Of a DNA stretch of 64,000 nt, positions 8,858-17,909 are shown in pieces. Source of the DNA: Actinomycetes bacterium (GTDB lineage: Bacteria > Actinomycetota > Acidimicrobiia > Acidimicrobiales > Bog-793); NCBI GenBank assembly GCA_021829645.1, contig JAKBPI010000004.1, positions 1 through 64,000 of the forward strand, given 5' to 3'. The position numbers and the translations under genes are program-made. The stretch's first letter is position 1, and the number at the start of each line of letters is the position of its first letter. The notes beneath the pieces are model-generated. The model saw only the letters and a list, made by a program, of their open reading frames with translations, did not search any database and was not told the origin of the DNA.

Positions 8858-9456
8858 TAAATACCCAAGTCGTACGTCTCAATGAAGATCAGATTTCTCC
8901 GGTCACCCCGGAAATATTGGATACGGGTCAATCTTTGGTAGATCTTCGGGATAGGGCTCGTCATGAAGGATATGAGGACGGCTACCAAGCCGGGCAGGAA
9001 AAAGCCGCAGAAGAAGCTGCCATTAGTCTGCAAAGTTTTCAAGAAAACGCCCGTCAGGTGTTCGCTGCCCTTGCGGAAGCTTTAGAGAATGCAAAAAATT
9101 TACTTAACGTCGAACAGCAAAAACTGGAACAATATGCAGCTAAGTTGTCTGTCGAGATAGCCGAATCCATTTTAGATCATGAGGTGGAAACCGGTCAAAT
9201 AAGCGTTCTTGATACAATTCAACACGCTCTTGCCATGTTGCCTCAGGGCGGCGAGGTGATAGGCAGAGTTAACCCTGTCGACTTGGAGTTTATACAATCC
9301 GGCGATTTATTTCCTTCTTTACGCCTTGTTCCGGATCAGTCTGTGCAAAGGTCCGGCTGCATTTTGGAAATAGGTTCGGCCATGGTGGACGCCAGACTTG
9401 ACATTGCCATCCAGAGGGTCAGGAAAGAGCTGAGGCTGAAAGTAGGTGTCGTATGA
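8854..9456 (+). CDS. fliH: Flagellar export ATPase regulator FliH
   Basis: A 200-residue protein in the fliG-fliH-fliI position. The N-terminal half is a coiled coil with repeated small and charged residues (YEDGYQAGQEKAAEEAA, about 40-56). The C-terminal half resembles the FliH/V-ATPase subunit E fold (LSVEIAESILDHEVETG). FliH binds FliI as a stator and links it to the C-ring. It overlaps fliG and fliI by ATGA at both ends. Confidence 0.88.
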   Translation: MINTQVVRLNEDQISPVTPEILDTGQSLVDLRDRARHEGYEDGYQAGQEKAAEEAAISLQSFQENARQVFAALAEALENAKNLLNVEQQKLEQYAAKLSVEIAESILDHEVETGQISVLDTIQHALAMLPQGGEVIGRVNPVDLEFIQSGDLFPSLRLVPDQSVQRSGCILEIGSAMVDARLDIAIQRVRKELRLKVGVV

Positions 9457-10772
9457 CTAACCTGCTGGAGGAGATACGCGATGACCTGTTGGAAGCGGCA
9501 AGAATCAAACGCTATGGAAAAGTGATCCGGATGGTGGGTATGTCCATTGAGGTGGCGGGAGCCGATTCTGCGATCGGTGACGGCTGTTTAATTTATCGAG
9601 ACAACGAAGCTCCGGTGATGGCCGAGGTGGTGGCTTTAAACGAAGCCAGCTTGGTATGTCTCCCCTACGGCAACACCAACGGCTTGAGAATAGGCGCATT
9701 GGCAGAACCGCTTTATCGTCCTCTTCCCATCCATGTCGGCCAAGATTTACTGGGTCGAGTCGTGGACGGATTGGGGATGCCTATCGATGGAGGTTCTGCC
9801 CTATTCCAACTGGAACAGGTGGGTATAGATGCTGCCCCGCCGCATCCGCTGAAGCGAAAATTGGTAACCGAACAACTGGAATTGGGTGTCAAAGTCTTAG
9901 ATGCTTTTATTCCGTGCGGCAAAGGGCAGCGGCTGGGAATTTTTGCCGGCTCTGGGGTGGGAAAATCTTCTCTCATGTCGATGATTATCCGCGGCACAAA
10001 AGCCGATGTTTCCGTAGTGGCACTGATCGGAGAAAGAGGTCGAGAAGTTTCTGAACTGATAGAGCGCGATATCGGGAAAGAAGGACTAAAAAATTCCGTT
10101 GTCGTAGTCGCTACTTCCGACGCTCCGGCTTTGGTGAGAATAAGAGCGGCTTTTACAGCCACGCGCATTGCAGAGTGGTTTAGGGATCAGGGTAAAGACG
10201 TACTTTTATTTATGGATTCCCTAACGCGTTTTGCTATGGCACAGCGTGAAGTAGGTCTTGCCGCCGGCGAGCCTCCGGCAACGCGCGGCTATCCCCCATC
10301 TGTTTTTGGTTTGCTTCCAAAACTCCTTGAGCGCGCTGGCACAGCGGAGAGCGGCTCAATTACGGGGCTTTACACTGTCTTAGTGGAAGGCGATGACATG
10401 AATGAGCCGATAGCCGACTCGGCTCGCTCAATTCTGGACGGTCATATCCAACTTTCCCGTCAGATAGCGGAAAAAGGACACTATCCCGCCGTAGACGTTT
10501 TAGGGTCGATATCTCGAGTAGCTCCGGCGATTACCGATGAAAAAGTACAGGAGTATCAAATTATCCTTCGTCGTCTGTTGGCAGCCTATAGGGATTCAAA
10601 AGACTTGATAGAAATAAATGCTTATGTTCCGGGAACGGATCCGGACGTGGATGCCGCCATAAAAACAAAGCCTTTGATTGATGCCTTTACGTCTCAAAAA
10701 TCATCGGAACTTTATTCCTTGGCGGAAACGCAGGAGAATCTCAGACAACTGGCAGTTGGTGTCGAGTCATGA
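9453..10772 (+). CDS. fliI: Flagellum-specific export ATPase FliI
   Basis: A 439-residue F1-beta-like ATPase that powers and guides loading of substrates into the flagellar type III exporter. It has Walker A AGSGVGKSS near 166-174, VALIGERGREVSE after it, Walker B LLFMDSLTRFAMAQRE near 250-265, and the PPATRGYPPSVF motif typical of FliI. It assembles with FliH and FliJ at the cytoplasmic export gate. It overlaps fliH and fliJ by 4 bp each. Confidence 0.97.
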   Translation: MTNLLEEIRDDLLEAARIKRYGKVIRMVGMSIEVAGADSAIGDGCLIYRDNEAPVMAEVVALNEASLVCLPYGNTNGLRIGALAEPLYRPLPIHVGQDLLGRVVDGLGMPIDGGSALFQLEQVGIDAAPPHPLKRKLVTEQLELGVKVLDAFIPCGKGQRLGIFAGSGVGKSSLMSMIIRGTKADVSVVALIGERGREVSELIERDIGKEGLKNSVVVVATSDAPALVRIRAAFTATRIAEWFRDQGKDVLLFMDSLTRFAMAQREVGLAAGEPPATRGYPPSVFGLLPKLLERAGTAESGSITGLYTVLVEGDDMNEPIADSARSILDGHIQLSRQIAEKGHYPAVDVLGSISRVAPAITDEKVQEYQIILRRLLAAYRDSKDLIEINAYVPGTDPDVDAAIKTKPLIDAFTSQKSSELYSLAETQENLRQLAVGVES

Positions 10773-11245
10773 AAAATTACAGGTTTAATTTATCAGCTGT
10801 TTTGAGGGTTCGCAAAGTCGAATTGGCATTGTCGAGGCAGGCTATAGCCGCGATTTCTCAACAATATGCAAATGTAGAAAAAGATATTTTACATTTAGAA
10901 TCACAATATCAAAGCGTGATGAAAGGCGTGGAAGCCAATTCCGAGAACCTGCCAATGTTGTATTTAGAACAGGCTTCTCGAATATACAACGATATCGTGG
11001 CGCGAAAAAAAGACTTGCTTTCTCTGCAGACCCAATTAAACAGAGAAAAGATTTTAGGGATAGACAGAGAAAGAAAAGTAGAAGTACTGGAAAATATAGA
11101 CAGAGAAAGAAAAATTGTTTGGCTTCACGAGTACGACAGAGAAGAACTGATGCTGCTCGATGAGATAGGTTCTATCAAGTCTCTTATGCGAATGCAAGAA
11201 GCAAGCAAGCAATTGCGGAAAAATGTCAAAAGGAGTGAGTTCTAA
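10769..11245 (+). CDS. fliJ: Flagellar export protein FliJ
   Basis: A 158-residue, strongly charged, almost wholly coiled-coil protein directly after fliI. It starts NYRFNLSAVLRVRKVE, typical of FliJ. FliJ is the central stalk of the FliI hexamer and a chaperone-escort factor. Its stop overlaps the next start by one base (TAATG). It is rich in Lys and Arg, in contrast to the exported proteins around it. Confidence 0.88.
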   Translation: MKNYRFNLSAVLRVRKVELALSRQAIAAISQQYANVEKDILHLESQYQSVMKGVEANSENLPMLYLEQASRIYNDIVARKKDLLSLQTQLNREKILGIDRERKVEVLENIDRERKIVWLHEYDREELMLLDEIGSIKSLMRMQEASKQLRKNVKRSEF

Positions 11246-12414
11246 TGACTATTGACGCAACTTCTTTGCCGGCTTTGCCCGGACTGAGTCAAATTCAATC
11301 TTTTTTTAATCAAATGCAAGCTCCTTCGACTACAGGTGGTCTTTCTTCATCTGCAAGCGTTACCAATCCTTTTGAGATACTTCTTTCCGGAGAGTCAGCT
11401 TCCGGCTCGTCAGCGTCTTCCGGCTCGCAAAACGCGAGCGCTTCTGCACAACTCGGCGGCATTTCCGGTCTCCCCGCTACTCTTCAGACTGCTATCAATT
11501 CGGGGGGAAGCGCATCGGGAATTGCTATAGTACAAGCAGCAACGAATGAACTAGGAGTCCCCTACGTATGGGGAGGTTCCGCGCCGAGCACAGGATTTGA
11601 CTGCTCCGGACTTGTACAATATGTTTTTTCGACTTTAGGAGTCTCCCTACCGCGCACCGCCGCCGAACAGGAGCAGGTCGGTACCCCTGTGGCCAGTATG
11701 GCTCAGGCACAACCGGGAGACCTTTTATTTTTTGAGCCAGGACAAAACGGAGCTCCCCCCGGGGAAGCCGGACACGTTGCCATTTATATAGGAAACGGCC
11801 AAATGATTGCGGCTCCGCAAACCGGCCAAGACGTGCAGGTACAACCCGTGCCTACCACGCCGCTCGCTATAAGACGTATTACTGTACCGGTATCCGGCAG
11901 TTCTTTGGCGCAGAATAGCGCATCCGGGAGTATTTCTCCCCAGTTGAATTACTCCGGTTCTACCCTTCCCGTGTCTGCAGCCGTATACGGAGGAAGTTCC
12001 GGGGTGCAAATGATAGGAGGGGTCCCGGTACCGTTGCAGTACGTGTCGGATATCGAGAACGCCTCTTCTTCTACGGGAGTTCCGGCTTCTCTTATTTCAG
12101 CAATTCTCTATAACGAATCGCGCTTCAATCCTGCCGCTGTTTCTTCAGCCGGAGCCGAAGGTATAGCTCAATTTATGCCGGGAACGGCTGCCGCCAATAA
12201 CGTCAACCCTTGGAATCCGGCTTCGGCCATTCAAGGAGAGGCACAGTTGTTGGCTGGTTTCCACAGCGCTTTCGGTAACTGGAGCGATGCCATAGCGGCA
12301 TACGCAGCGGGAGGAGCGGCCGTTGAGGCGGCAGGAGGCATACCTCAGGTTGGCAATACGGCCCAATATGTTCAAAGTGTATTGTCTCTGGCACAGATGG
12401 GAGCTGGATCATGA
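11245..12414 (+). CDS. Fused NlpC/P60 peptidase - lytic transglycosylase, flagellar
   Basis: A 389-residue protein with two cell-wall hydrolase domains. After a Ser/Gly/Ala-rich N-terminus (1-85) comes an NlpC/P60 domain (about 95-210) with catalytic Cys in FDCSGLVQYV near 120 and His in GHVAIYIG near 175. A goose-lysozyme-like SLT domain (about 260-375) follows, with catalytic Glu in ILYNESRFNP near 290 and GIAQFMPGTA. It would cut both the peptide stem and the glycan strand, opening peptidoglycan for the rod. It sits between fliJ and fliK. No flgJ is seen in the window, so it probably does that job. It has no Lys and no N-terminal signal peptide, so export through the flagellar apparatus is likely. 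Confidence 0.9.
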   Translation: MTIDATSLPALPGLSQIQSFFNQMQAPSTTGGLSSSASVTNPFEILLSGESASGSSASSGSQNASASAQLGGISGLPATLQTAINSGGSASGIAIVQAATNELGVPYVWGGSAPSTGFDCSGLVQYVFSTLGVSLPRTAAEQEQVGTPVASMAQAQPGDLLFFEPGQNGAPPGEAGHVAIYIGNGQMIAAPQTGQDVQVQPVPTTPLAIRRITVPVSGSSLAQNSASGSISPQLNYSGSTLPVSAAVYGGSSGVQMIGGVPVPLQYVSDIENASSSTGVPASLISAILYNESRFNPAAVSSAGAEGIAQFMPGTAAANNVNPWNPASAIQGEAQLLAGFHSAFGNWSDAIAAYAAGGAAVEAAGGIPQVGNTAQYVQSVLSLAQMGAGS

Positions 12415-13985
12415 GTAAAGTTGCACTGTCTTCACAGGTATCGACTCTTCTTTCCTCCGGGCAGAGTTCCGGGGTAAAGACACATCAAGAAAAAGGTGGA
12501 AATAGTGCCTTTGCCGAGCATAACCAAAGTGAAGACAAAGCCGCATTTATGGGTTTCGTGGAAAATTGTTTTCAAACCTCCGAAATACAAAATGAAAAAC
12601 CAACAAATCCGGGAGAGGGGGCAAAGCCAAAGGGTAACTCTTCCGAGACTACCAAAACAAAGTCTCCTCTTCTTCCCCGGCATGACGTAACACTTTCCGC
12701 ACCGCATTCCACCCATACTGTTAACGAAAAAGAAAAAGAAGCAAAGACTGTTCTAAGCCAACAAAGCGTTTTTTCTGTTCTGGGCAATCCGATGGCTGCT
12801 GTCCAGACCGCCATACCTCAAGAAGCAGGTACTGCATACGTTGAAAAGACTCAAAGCTCAATCAGTATCAATACGGATGCGCTCAATTCGCAGGCAGCAA
12901 AAAATTCTTCCGGAGAAGTGTCAGTTGCTTCTGATATAAATCAAAACCAGAGCGGCTTATCAACTTATAATCAAAGTCATATTCCCTTGAAAGAATCAGA
13001 GAGTATCTCTAACTTGACAATGGAGAACAGTAATGTTTTCAATTCGTCACCGACGAAACAACATATAAGTGCTGATTCAAACTCTACTATCGAATCGGGT
13101 ACATCAAATGTTTTACTTCAGGATGCACCGAGAGAAAGTCACAATGCTTCTGGTTTGATAAAAGGCGTAAGCAAACTGCCAAGAGCTAACAATCAAAGTG
13201 AGTCTCTATTTCCCTCAAGCACCACCAACGCCAAAAGTGCGGAAAACACCAGCGGATTTCCCTCAAGCACCACCAACGCCAAAAGTGCGGAAAACACCAG
13301 CGGATTTTCCCCAGTTGTAACCCAACCCATTCAAAATATTGATCTTAAAGGGAAAGCCTTTTTCAGCGGTCACCCTAAAGCCGATGTCGTCCAATCACTA
13401 AAAGGACCAGCAATACCAAAAGAGAATCAAGCGGCTCTCGTCGTCAATCCGTCTTCTCCTCGTGAGGTATCTAATCTACCAAAAGCCGGGTCAAGTGATA
13501 CGGTTACAGTTGCTCCCGTTGTTCAACATGAAGTCCTTGCCGGCAGTCCTTCTCCGGTGGGGATACAGGAGAACCTGTCTCCATTTGTGACGAACAACAC
13601 CCCGTTCTTGATGCAGCTATCGCAGGTTCGTCTGCTTTCTGACGGAACTTATAATATGAGTGCCGTTCTTACTCCTCCAGAACTTGGAAAAGTAGAGGCG
13701 GAAGTAAAAATGTCCAACGGCGTATTGTCTGTAGCCATTACTTCACATAATGCTAAAACCAATGCTCTCCTACTGCAGCACGGACAGGAGATAGCTGAGA
13801 GCTTGCAAACAAACCCTTCCAATGTGAGTTTTTCTCTCCGCCAGGAACAAAACGGCAATTCGTCAGGCTCTAAGCCTCAGGCGAGCTTTTCCGTTGCCTC
13901 AAACGAAGAAACCTTTGACAGTAATGAAGAAGTAACCTCACACGGTCTCTACTTGGGAACCAATTCCCTACATATAGTGCTCTAG
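12411..13985 (+). CDS. fliK: Flagellar hook-length control protein FliK
   Basis: A 524-residue protein: a long Ser/Asn/Lys-rich disordered N-terminal ruler region (1-390) and a C-terminal Flg_hook domain (about 395-480). The domain is recognised by VRLLSDGTYNMSAVLTPPEL, KVEAEVKMSNGVLSVAI and the amphipathic helix that follows. FliK is secreted during hook growth and flips FlhB specificity. It carries a perfect 48-bp tandem duplication. Unlike the assembled hook and filament proteins, it keeps many Lys. Start overlaps the previous gene by ATGA. Confidence 0.88.
   Translation: MSKVALSSQVSTLLSSGQSSGVKTHQEKGGNSAFAEHNQSEDKAAFMGFVENCFQTSEIQNEKPTNPGEGAKPKGNSSETTKTKSPLLPRHDVTLSAPHSTHTVNEKEKEAKTVLSQQSVFSVLGNPMAAVQTAIPQEAGTAYVEKTQSSISINTDALNSQAAKNSSGEVSVASDINQNQSGLSTYNQSHIPLKESESISNLTMENSNVFNSSPTKQHISADSNSTIESGTSNVLLQDAPRESHNASGLIKGVSKLPRANNQSESLFPSSTTNAKSAENTSGFPSSTTNAKSAENTSGFSPVVTQPIQNIDLKGKAFFSGHPKADVVQSLKGPAIPKENQAALVVNPSSPREVSNLPKAGSSDTVTVAPVVQHEVLAGSPSPVGIQENLSPFVTNNTPFLMQLSQVRLLSDGTYNMSAVLTPPELGKVEAEVKMSNGVLSVAITSHNAKTNALLLQHGQEIAESLQTNPSNVSFSLRQEQNGNSSGSKPQASFSVASNEETFDSNEEVTSHGLYLGTNSLHIVL
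13209..13304. repeat. 48-bp in-frame tandem duplication in fliK
   Basis: Two identical 48-bp units (13209-13256 and 13257-13304) encode the same 16 residues twice, each containing SSTTNAKSAENTSG. It lies in the disordered ruler segment. A change in copy number would keep the frame and change FliK length. Confidence 0.95.
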
Positions 13986-14004
13986 TCAATAAGAAAGGAA
14001 ACAA

Positions 14005-14514
14005 ATGATTTCATCAGTTACCCCCCTCACAACAGCTTCGCAACCCACTGCATCAACGGCGTCGTCCGGTAATTCTTCAGGTACCTCAACAGGCAATGCC
14101 TCAATAGCATCGACAACAAACGGTTTACTGGATCCGAATCAATTTTTATCATTATTGGTGGATAGCTTAAAATATCAAAACCCGCTCAATCCTACCAGTA
14201 GTGCACAATTCCTCAGTCAGCTGGCTGCTTTGAGTCAGGTGCAATCAGAGCAGCAGATATCTCAAACACAACAGGTGGCGGCTGCCACATCCCTCATCGG
14301 GCAAGTGGTAAGCGGATCTGATTTGAACGGCGTTCCGGTCTCTGGAACGGCTACTGGATTTTCAATAACCCCGAATGGTCCGACTATCAACGTGGGCAAT
14401 AATACGATATCGCTCGGTTCCATAGATGCAGTCGGCACCACACCTGTGGCAACTTCGCCAACTCAAAGCACAACACAGAGTTCTTCGTCTACTCCGTCCT
14501 CTACCGGAGCGTAA
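14005..14514 (+). CDS. flgD: Flagellar hook assembly scaffold FlgD
   Basis: A 169-residue FlgD. The conserved N-terminal core LDPNQFLSLLVDSLKYQNPL (about 42-61) is the family signature, with AQFLSQLAALSQVQS after it. FlgD caps the growing hook and promotes FlgE polymerisation. The C-terminal half is short, lacking the full FlgD Ig/tudor domains, and ends in a Ser/Thr tail. It has one Lys and no Arg. RBS AAGGAAAC precedes the ATG. Confidence 0.93.
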   Translation: MISSVTPLTTASQPTASTASSGNSSGTSTGNASIASTTNGLLDPNQFLSLLVDSLKYQNPLNPTSSAQFLSQLAALSQVQSEQQISQTQQVAAATSLIGQVVSGSDLNGVPVSGTATGFSITPNGPTINVGNNTISLGSIDAVGTTPVATSPTQSTTQSSSSTPSSTGA

Positions 14515-14599
14515 AACGTATAGAAAGGAAGTGTCAACCAAAAAAAAGTAACAACAATTTTTCAATAGATACAAGTTTTTATGAGAAAGGATTAAATAT

Positions 14600-15862
14600 A
14601 TGACAATACGTTCACTCGCTGCCGCTGATTCAGGGATTTCTACTATGCAGACAGCCATTGACACAATAGGAAATAACGTGGCAAACGCCAGTACAGATGG
14701 TTATAAGTCTACCACGGCTCAGTTCGAAGACGTTCTTACTGAACAATTGACCCCGGCGAGCTCTGCTTCAGCGACTTTGGCCAGTACCAACCCTTCCACT
14801 ATCGGAGCCGGTGCACAGCTGGCCGGTATGGAGACAAACTTCTCGGAAGGTGCGATAGTACAGACCGGAGTTCCTACGAATTCAGCCATTCAGGGAAACG
14901 GTTTTTATATCGTAAATCAGGGCGGTAATACTTATTACACCCGCAATGGTTCGTTTCAACTGGATGTCAACGGGGTACTTTCAACCATGAACGGAGGTAT
15001 CGTGCAGGGTTGGTCCGGTACGACCCCGACAACTGGTCCGACGGGAGCAATTACTATTCCTTCCAATTTGACGATAGCCCCTCAAGAAACGGCAAATATC
15101 AATATGGGCGGCAATATTCCCTCCGGAGGCGCTGCCTTTACCACCACCGCCACACTCTATGACGCTCAAGGTAACCAAGTTCCTCTTACTCTCACCTATA
15201 CCCCCACAGGCACAGCTAATCAATGGAATATGCAGGCCAGCGTGAACGGGCAAAACCTGTTTTCTTCCGGTGTTACGCTAACTTTTAATGCAACCGGACA
15301 ACTGGCCAGCTATGCTGTCAACGGAGGGGCAACCACGCCCGTAACAGGACAGACAAGTATTGCCACGACTCAGGCCATGCCAACCGGTTTTCAGTGGAAC
15401 GAAACGAAAATGAATTTCGTTTTTCCGGCCCCCACTACCTCTCAAGCGGTAACGCAATACACCACCAGTCAAACGGTGGGCGTTACTAACCAAGACGGTT
15501 ATACACAAGGGGCATTGCAGTCTTGGTCGATAGGTCAAAACGGTGTTATCACGGGAACCTTTACTAACGGTCAGTCTCAACAGCTGGGTACGATAGCTTT
15601 GGCTAATTTCACCAATCCGGGTGGTCTGGAGAATATGGGTAATCTGGACTATCAGTCGACTGCGGCATCCGGACAGCCTCAGGTTGGCGTTCCCGGGGCC
15701 AATGGAAGCGGAACGCTGTTGGGTGGAGCCTTGGAGCAGTCCAACGTAGATTTGGCCAGTCAGCTCACCAATCTCGTGGAGGCACAGACCAATTACGAGG
15801 CGGATACCAAGGTTATTTCTACCACACAAACAGTTCTACAGGCACTCGTAACGAACGCCTGA
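14600..15862 (+). CDS. flgE: Flagellar hook protein FlgE
   Basis: A 420-residue hook subunit. It has the N-terminal axial motif TIGNNVANASTDGYKSTTAQ (about 23-42), the FlgE/F/G core GNGFYIV...YTRNGSF (about 100-125), the hook D1/D2 region and a C-terminal coiled coil SNVDLASQLTNLVEAQ. It forms the universal joint. The start follows GAGAAAGGATT, a good ribosome-binding site. Two Arg and three Lys in 420 residues mark it as strongly charge-depleted. The 85-bp gap before it and the hairpin after it suggest its own expression control. It is the only FlgE/F/G-family member found. Confidence 0.95.
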   Translation: MTIRSLAAADSGISTMQTAIDTIGNNVANASTDGYKSTTAQFEDVLTEQLTPASSASATLASTNPSTIGAGAQLAGMETNFSEGAIVQTGVPTNSAIQGNGFYIVNQGGNTYYTRNGSFQLDVNGVLSTMNGGIVQGWSGTTPTTGPTGAITIPSNLTIAPQETANINMGGNIPSGGAAFTTTATLYDAQGNQVPLTLTYTPTGTANQWNMQASVNGQNLFSSGVTLTFNATGQLASYAVNGGATTPVTGQTSIATTQAMPTGFQWNETKMNFVFPAPTTSQAVTQYTTSQTVGVTNQDGYTQGALQSWSIGQNGVITGTFTNGQSQQLGTIALANFTNPGGLENMGNLDYQSTAASGQPQVGVPGANGSGTLLGGALEQSNVDLASQLTNLVEAQTNYEADTKVISTTQTVLQALVTNA

Positions 15863-15963
15863 TGGATAGTACTTTGCTGTAATTTTCATTGTAAAATACG
15901 GGAAAACCACTATCCCTATAAGGCAAAGACGAACCGGTCTCTGTCGTTAGAGAATACGATGTC

Positions 15964-16006
15964 GGAGTAAAACGAGTATCTGACTTACAAGATACCGCTT
16001 TACTCC
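15964..16006 (+). promoter_or_regulatory. Long hairpin between flgE and flbD
   Basis: Within the 192-bp flgE-flbD gap, GGAGTAAA-A-CG-A-GTATCT (from 15964) pairs with AGATAC-C-G-CTTTACTCC (to 16006) through a stem broken by mismatches and a short loop. No T-run follows, so it is not a standard terminator. It may mark an RNA-processing or attenuation point between the hook and stator parts of the cluster. The rest of the gap shows no gene. Confidence 0.55.
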
Positions 16007-16054
16007 CCGTCAACTGAGAACAATAATTCTCGGAAGCGACAGGAGATCGGTTCT

Positions 16055-16345
16055 GTGATTTGGGTAACTACAAAAGACGGTTCACGATTAGCGTTGAATG
16101 TCGACAGGATTGAACGCGTAGAACTGAATCCGATATCGCCGACCAAAGAGTCCAATATTTTTTTTGTAGGTGGCGGTCGTCTGACAGTCGCCGAACCCCC
16201 GGAAAAAATAGTCGATGAGATCATGGAGAGCAAAGCTCAGACAATAGCTCTCTCTCTTTGTATGTCGACCTATTTGGACAAAGATTCTAACTTATCCGAT
16301 ATACCCAAACTGCACGTAGTGCATCCGGAGGAGCCAAGCTTATGA
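16055..16345 (+). CDS. flbD: Flagellar FlbD-family protein
   Basis: A 96-residue protein of the small FlbD/SwrD group found beside motA in Gram-positive flagellar clusters. The core matches the family pattern: ITT-like start (MIWVTTKDGSRLALNVDRIE), then FVGGGRLTVAEPPEKIVDEI. Relatives increase motor power in Bacillus. A GTG start at 16055 follows AGGAG. It overlaps motA by 4 bp, which supports a stator-related role. The C-terminal 30 residues are an extension beyond the usual domain. Confidence 0.82.
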   Translation: MIWVTTKDGSRLALNVDRIERVELNPISPTKESNIFFVGGGRLTVAEPPEKIVDEIMESKAQTIALSLCMSTYLDKDSNLSDIPKLHVVHPEEPSL

Positions 16346-17154
16346 CACCTGTGGGAATATTTGTGGCACTCGGTTCCATCATGATGTCAATGATCATGGA
16401 TCACGGTAAGCCCACCTCCCTGATCAACATTCCTGCCATGTTGCTTGTCTTCGGCGGCACGGTAGGGGTATCTATAGCTGGAGTCAGAAAAAAAGACTTT
16501 AAAACGATACGCGGTGCTTTTAAAGCAGCGTTGCGACAAAAAAAGAAAAAATCTTGGAACGCCCCTGAGTTTGCCCAGCATCTGATGGAGGTCTCCCGTG
16601 AGGCCAGAACGGCCGGCCTCTTGGCCCTTGAAAATGGTTTGCCGGAAGCAAAAAAAGATCCTTTTTTAAAGACTGGGGTCGAGCTCATCACCACCACGAG
16701 CGACCCTGAGCGCGTCAGGTCTGTGTTAGGTGCGGAAATTAACGGGATGAGAGCACGTCACAAGGTGGGCATGAAATACTTTCAAGATATGGGAGGATTT
16801 GCTCCCACGATTGGAATTATCGGTACGGTTATGGGGCTGGTTAGGGTATTGGGTAACTTGAGCCAACCAGCGAGCTTAGGTACAGCAATCGCCAGTGCTT
16901 TCACGGCCACACTTTGGGGGGTGATGAGCGCCAATATCTTCTGGATACCCATTGCCAACAAATTAAAAACCCTTACCGATGATGAAGTGAGGAGAAAAGA
17001 ACTCGTTATTGAAGGTCTTTTAGCCATTCAGGAAGGACTAACTGGCCCGCAGCTAAAGGACAGGTTAGATCCTTTCCTCGCTCCGCGCGAGAGAGATGGC
17101 GGTAAGGGAAAGAAAGACAAGAAGGCGTCAAAGCCGGATGAGGCGGCAGCATGA
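16342..17154 (+). CDS. motA: Flagellar motor stator protein MotA
   Basis: A 270-residue MotA. It has four membrane segments, at about 3-20, 30-47, 150-170 and 180-205, with the cytoplasmic loop between the second and third holding charged residues that contact FliG. The core GGFAPTIGIIGTVMGL (about 150-165) is the family signature. It forms the ion channel with MotB. A basic tail (KGKKDKKASK) closes the protein. It overlaps motB by ATGA. Confidence 0.95.
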   Translation: MTPVGIFVALGSIMMSMIMDHGKPTSLINIPAMLLVFGGTVGVSIAGVRKKDFKTIRGAFKAALRQKKKKSWNAPEFAQHLMEVSREARTAGLLALENGLPEAKKDPFLKTGVELITTTSDPERVRSVLGAEINGMRARHKVGMKYFQDMGGFAPTIGIIGTVMGLVRVLGNLSQPASLGTAIASAFTATLWGVMSANIFWIPIANKLKTLTDDEVRRKELVIEGLLAIQEGLTGPQLKDRLDPFLAPRERDGGKGKKDKKASKPDEAAA

Positions 17155-17909
17155 GTGGACCCCATGCGGGAAGAGCCAGAAAAGATGCCGGAGGTGATGT
17201 CGAGGAAGAACACGAAGGCGGAATGGAAAGGTGGCTTCTTACTTATTCCGATATGATCACTCTGCTACTCGCTCTTTTTGTCGTGCTCTATGCTCTTTCT
17301 AGTCTAAACAAGGTAAAATATGCTGAATTTGCCAAAGGTCTCAGGACCAGTTTTAACAATGGTAACAGTCAGCCCTCTTCTGCCAGAACTGTTTCTTCAG
17401 AAAAGATAGGTAAAAATAAGACAACCCAAGGGGCGGCTTCTCTTTCAAAACTGGAAAAGCAGATACAACAAGCTTTAAAAAAAGCCGGACTTATCCACGA
17501 CGTGCAAATTTCGATTCAGGCACGTGGTTTGATAGTTTCTCTGGTTACAGGAAAGACATTTTATTCCAAAGATTCCGCTGCACTTTCTCCGGTTGGAGAA
17601 CGGGTCGTAGAGGTGGCGGGATCGGTAATAGCCAAACACACGAATTTAGTGAACGTTGACGGATACACCGATAACGAACCGATCATAGGCGGTCCCTACA
17701 CAAGCAATTGGCAACTTAGCGCCCAACGGGCTGTCGTGGTGGTGCAAGCACTACAGGACAACGCACATGTCAATCCTACGAGACTTTATGCCGTTGGTTT
17801 TGGACAGTACCATCCGATTGTGCCAAATACATCACCGGCCAATCAAGCGCAAAACAGAAGAGTGGAAATAGTTGTATCACCGCCAGGAAAAAAGGTAGTG
17901 TTGCCATGA
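17151..17909 (+). CDS. motB: Flagellar motor stator protein MotB
   Basis: A 252-residue MotB. The N-terminal membrane segment WLLTYSDMITLLLALFVVLY (about 26-45) holds the ion-carrying Asp. An OmpA-like peptidoglycan-binding domain lies at about 125-245 (NVDGYTDNEPI, LSAQRAVVVVQAL, NRRVEIVV). It anchors the stator to the wall. Operon: overlaps motA and fliM by 4 bp each. The ion used (proton or sodium) cannot be decided from this sequence alone. Confidence 0.95.
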   Translation: MSGPHAGRARKDAGGDVEEEHEGGMERWLLTYSDMITLLLALFVVLYALSSLNKVKYAEFAKGLRTSFNNGNSQPSSARTVSSEKIGKNKTTQGAASLSKLEKQIQQALKKAGLIHDVQISIQARGLIVSLVTGKTFYSKDSAALSPVGERVVEVAGSVIAKHTNLVNVDGYTDNEPIIGGPYTSNWQLSAQRAVVVVQALQDNAHVNPTRLYAVGFGQYHPIVPNTSPANQAQNRRVEIVVSPPGKKVVLP

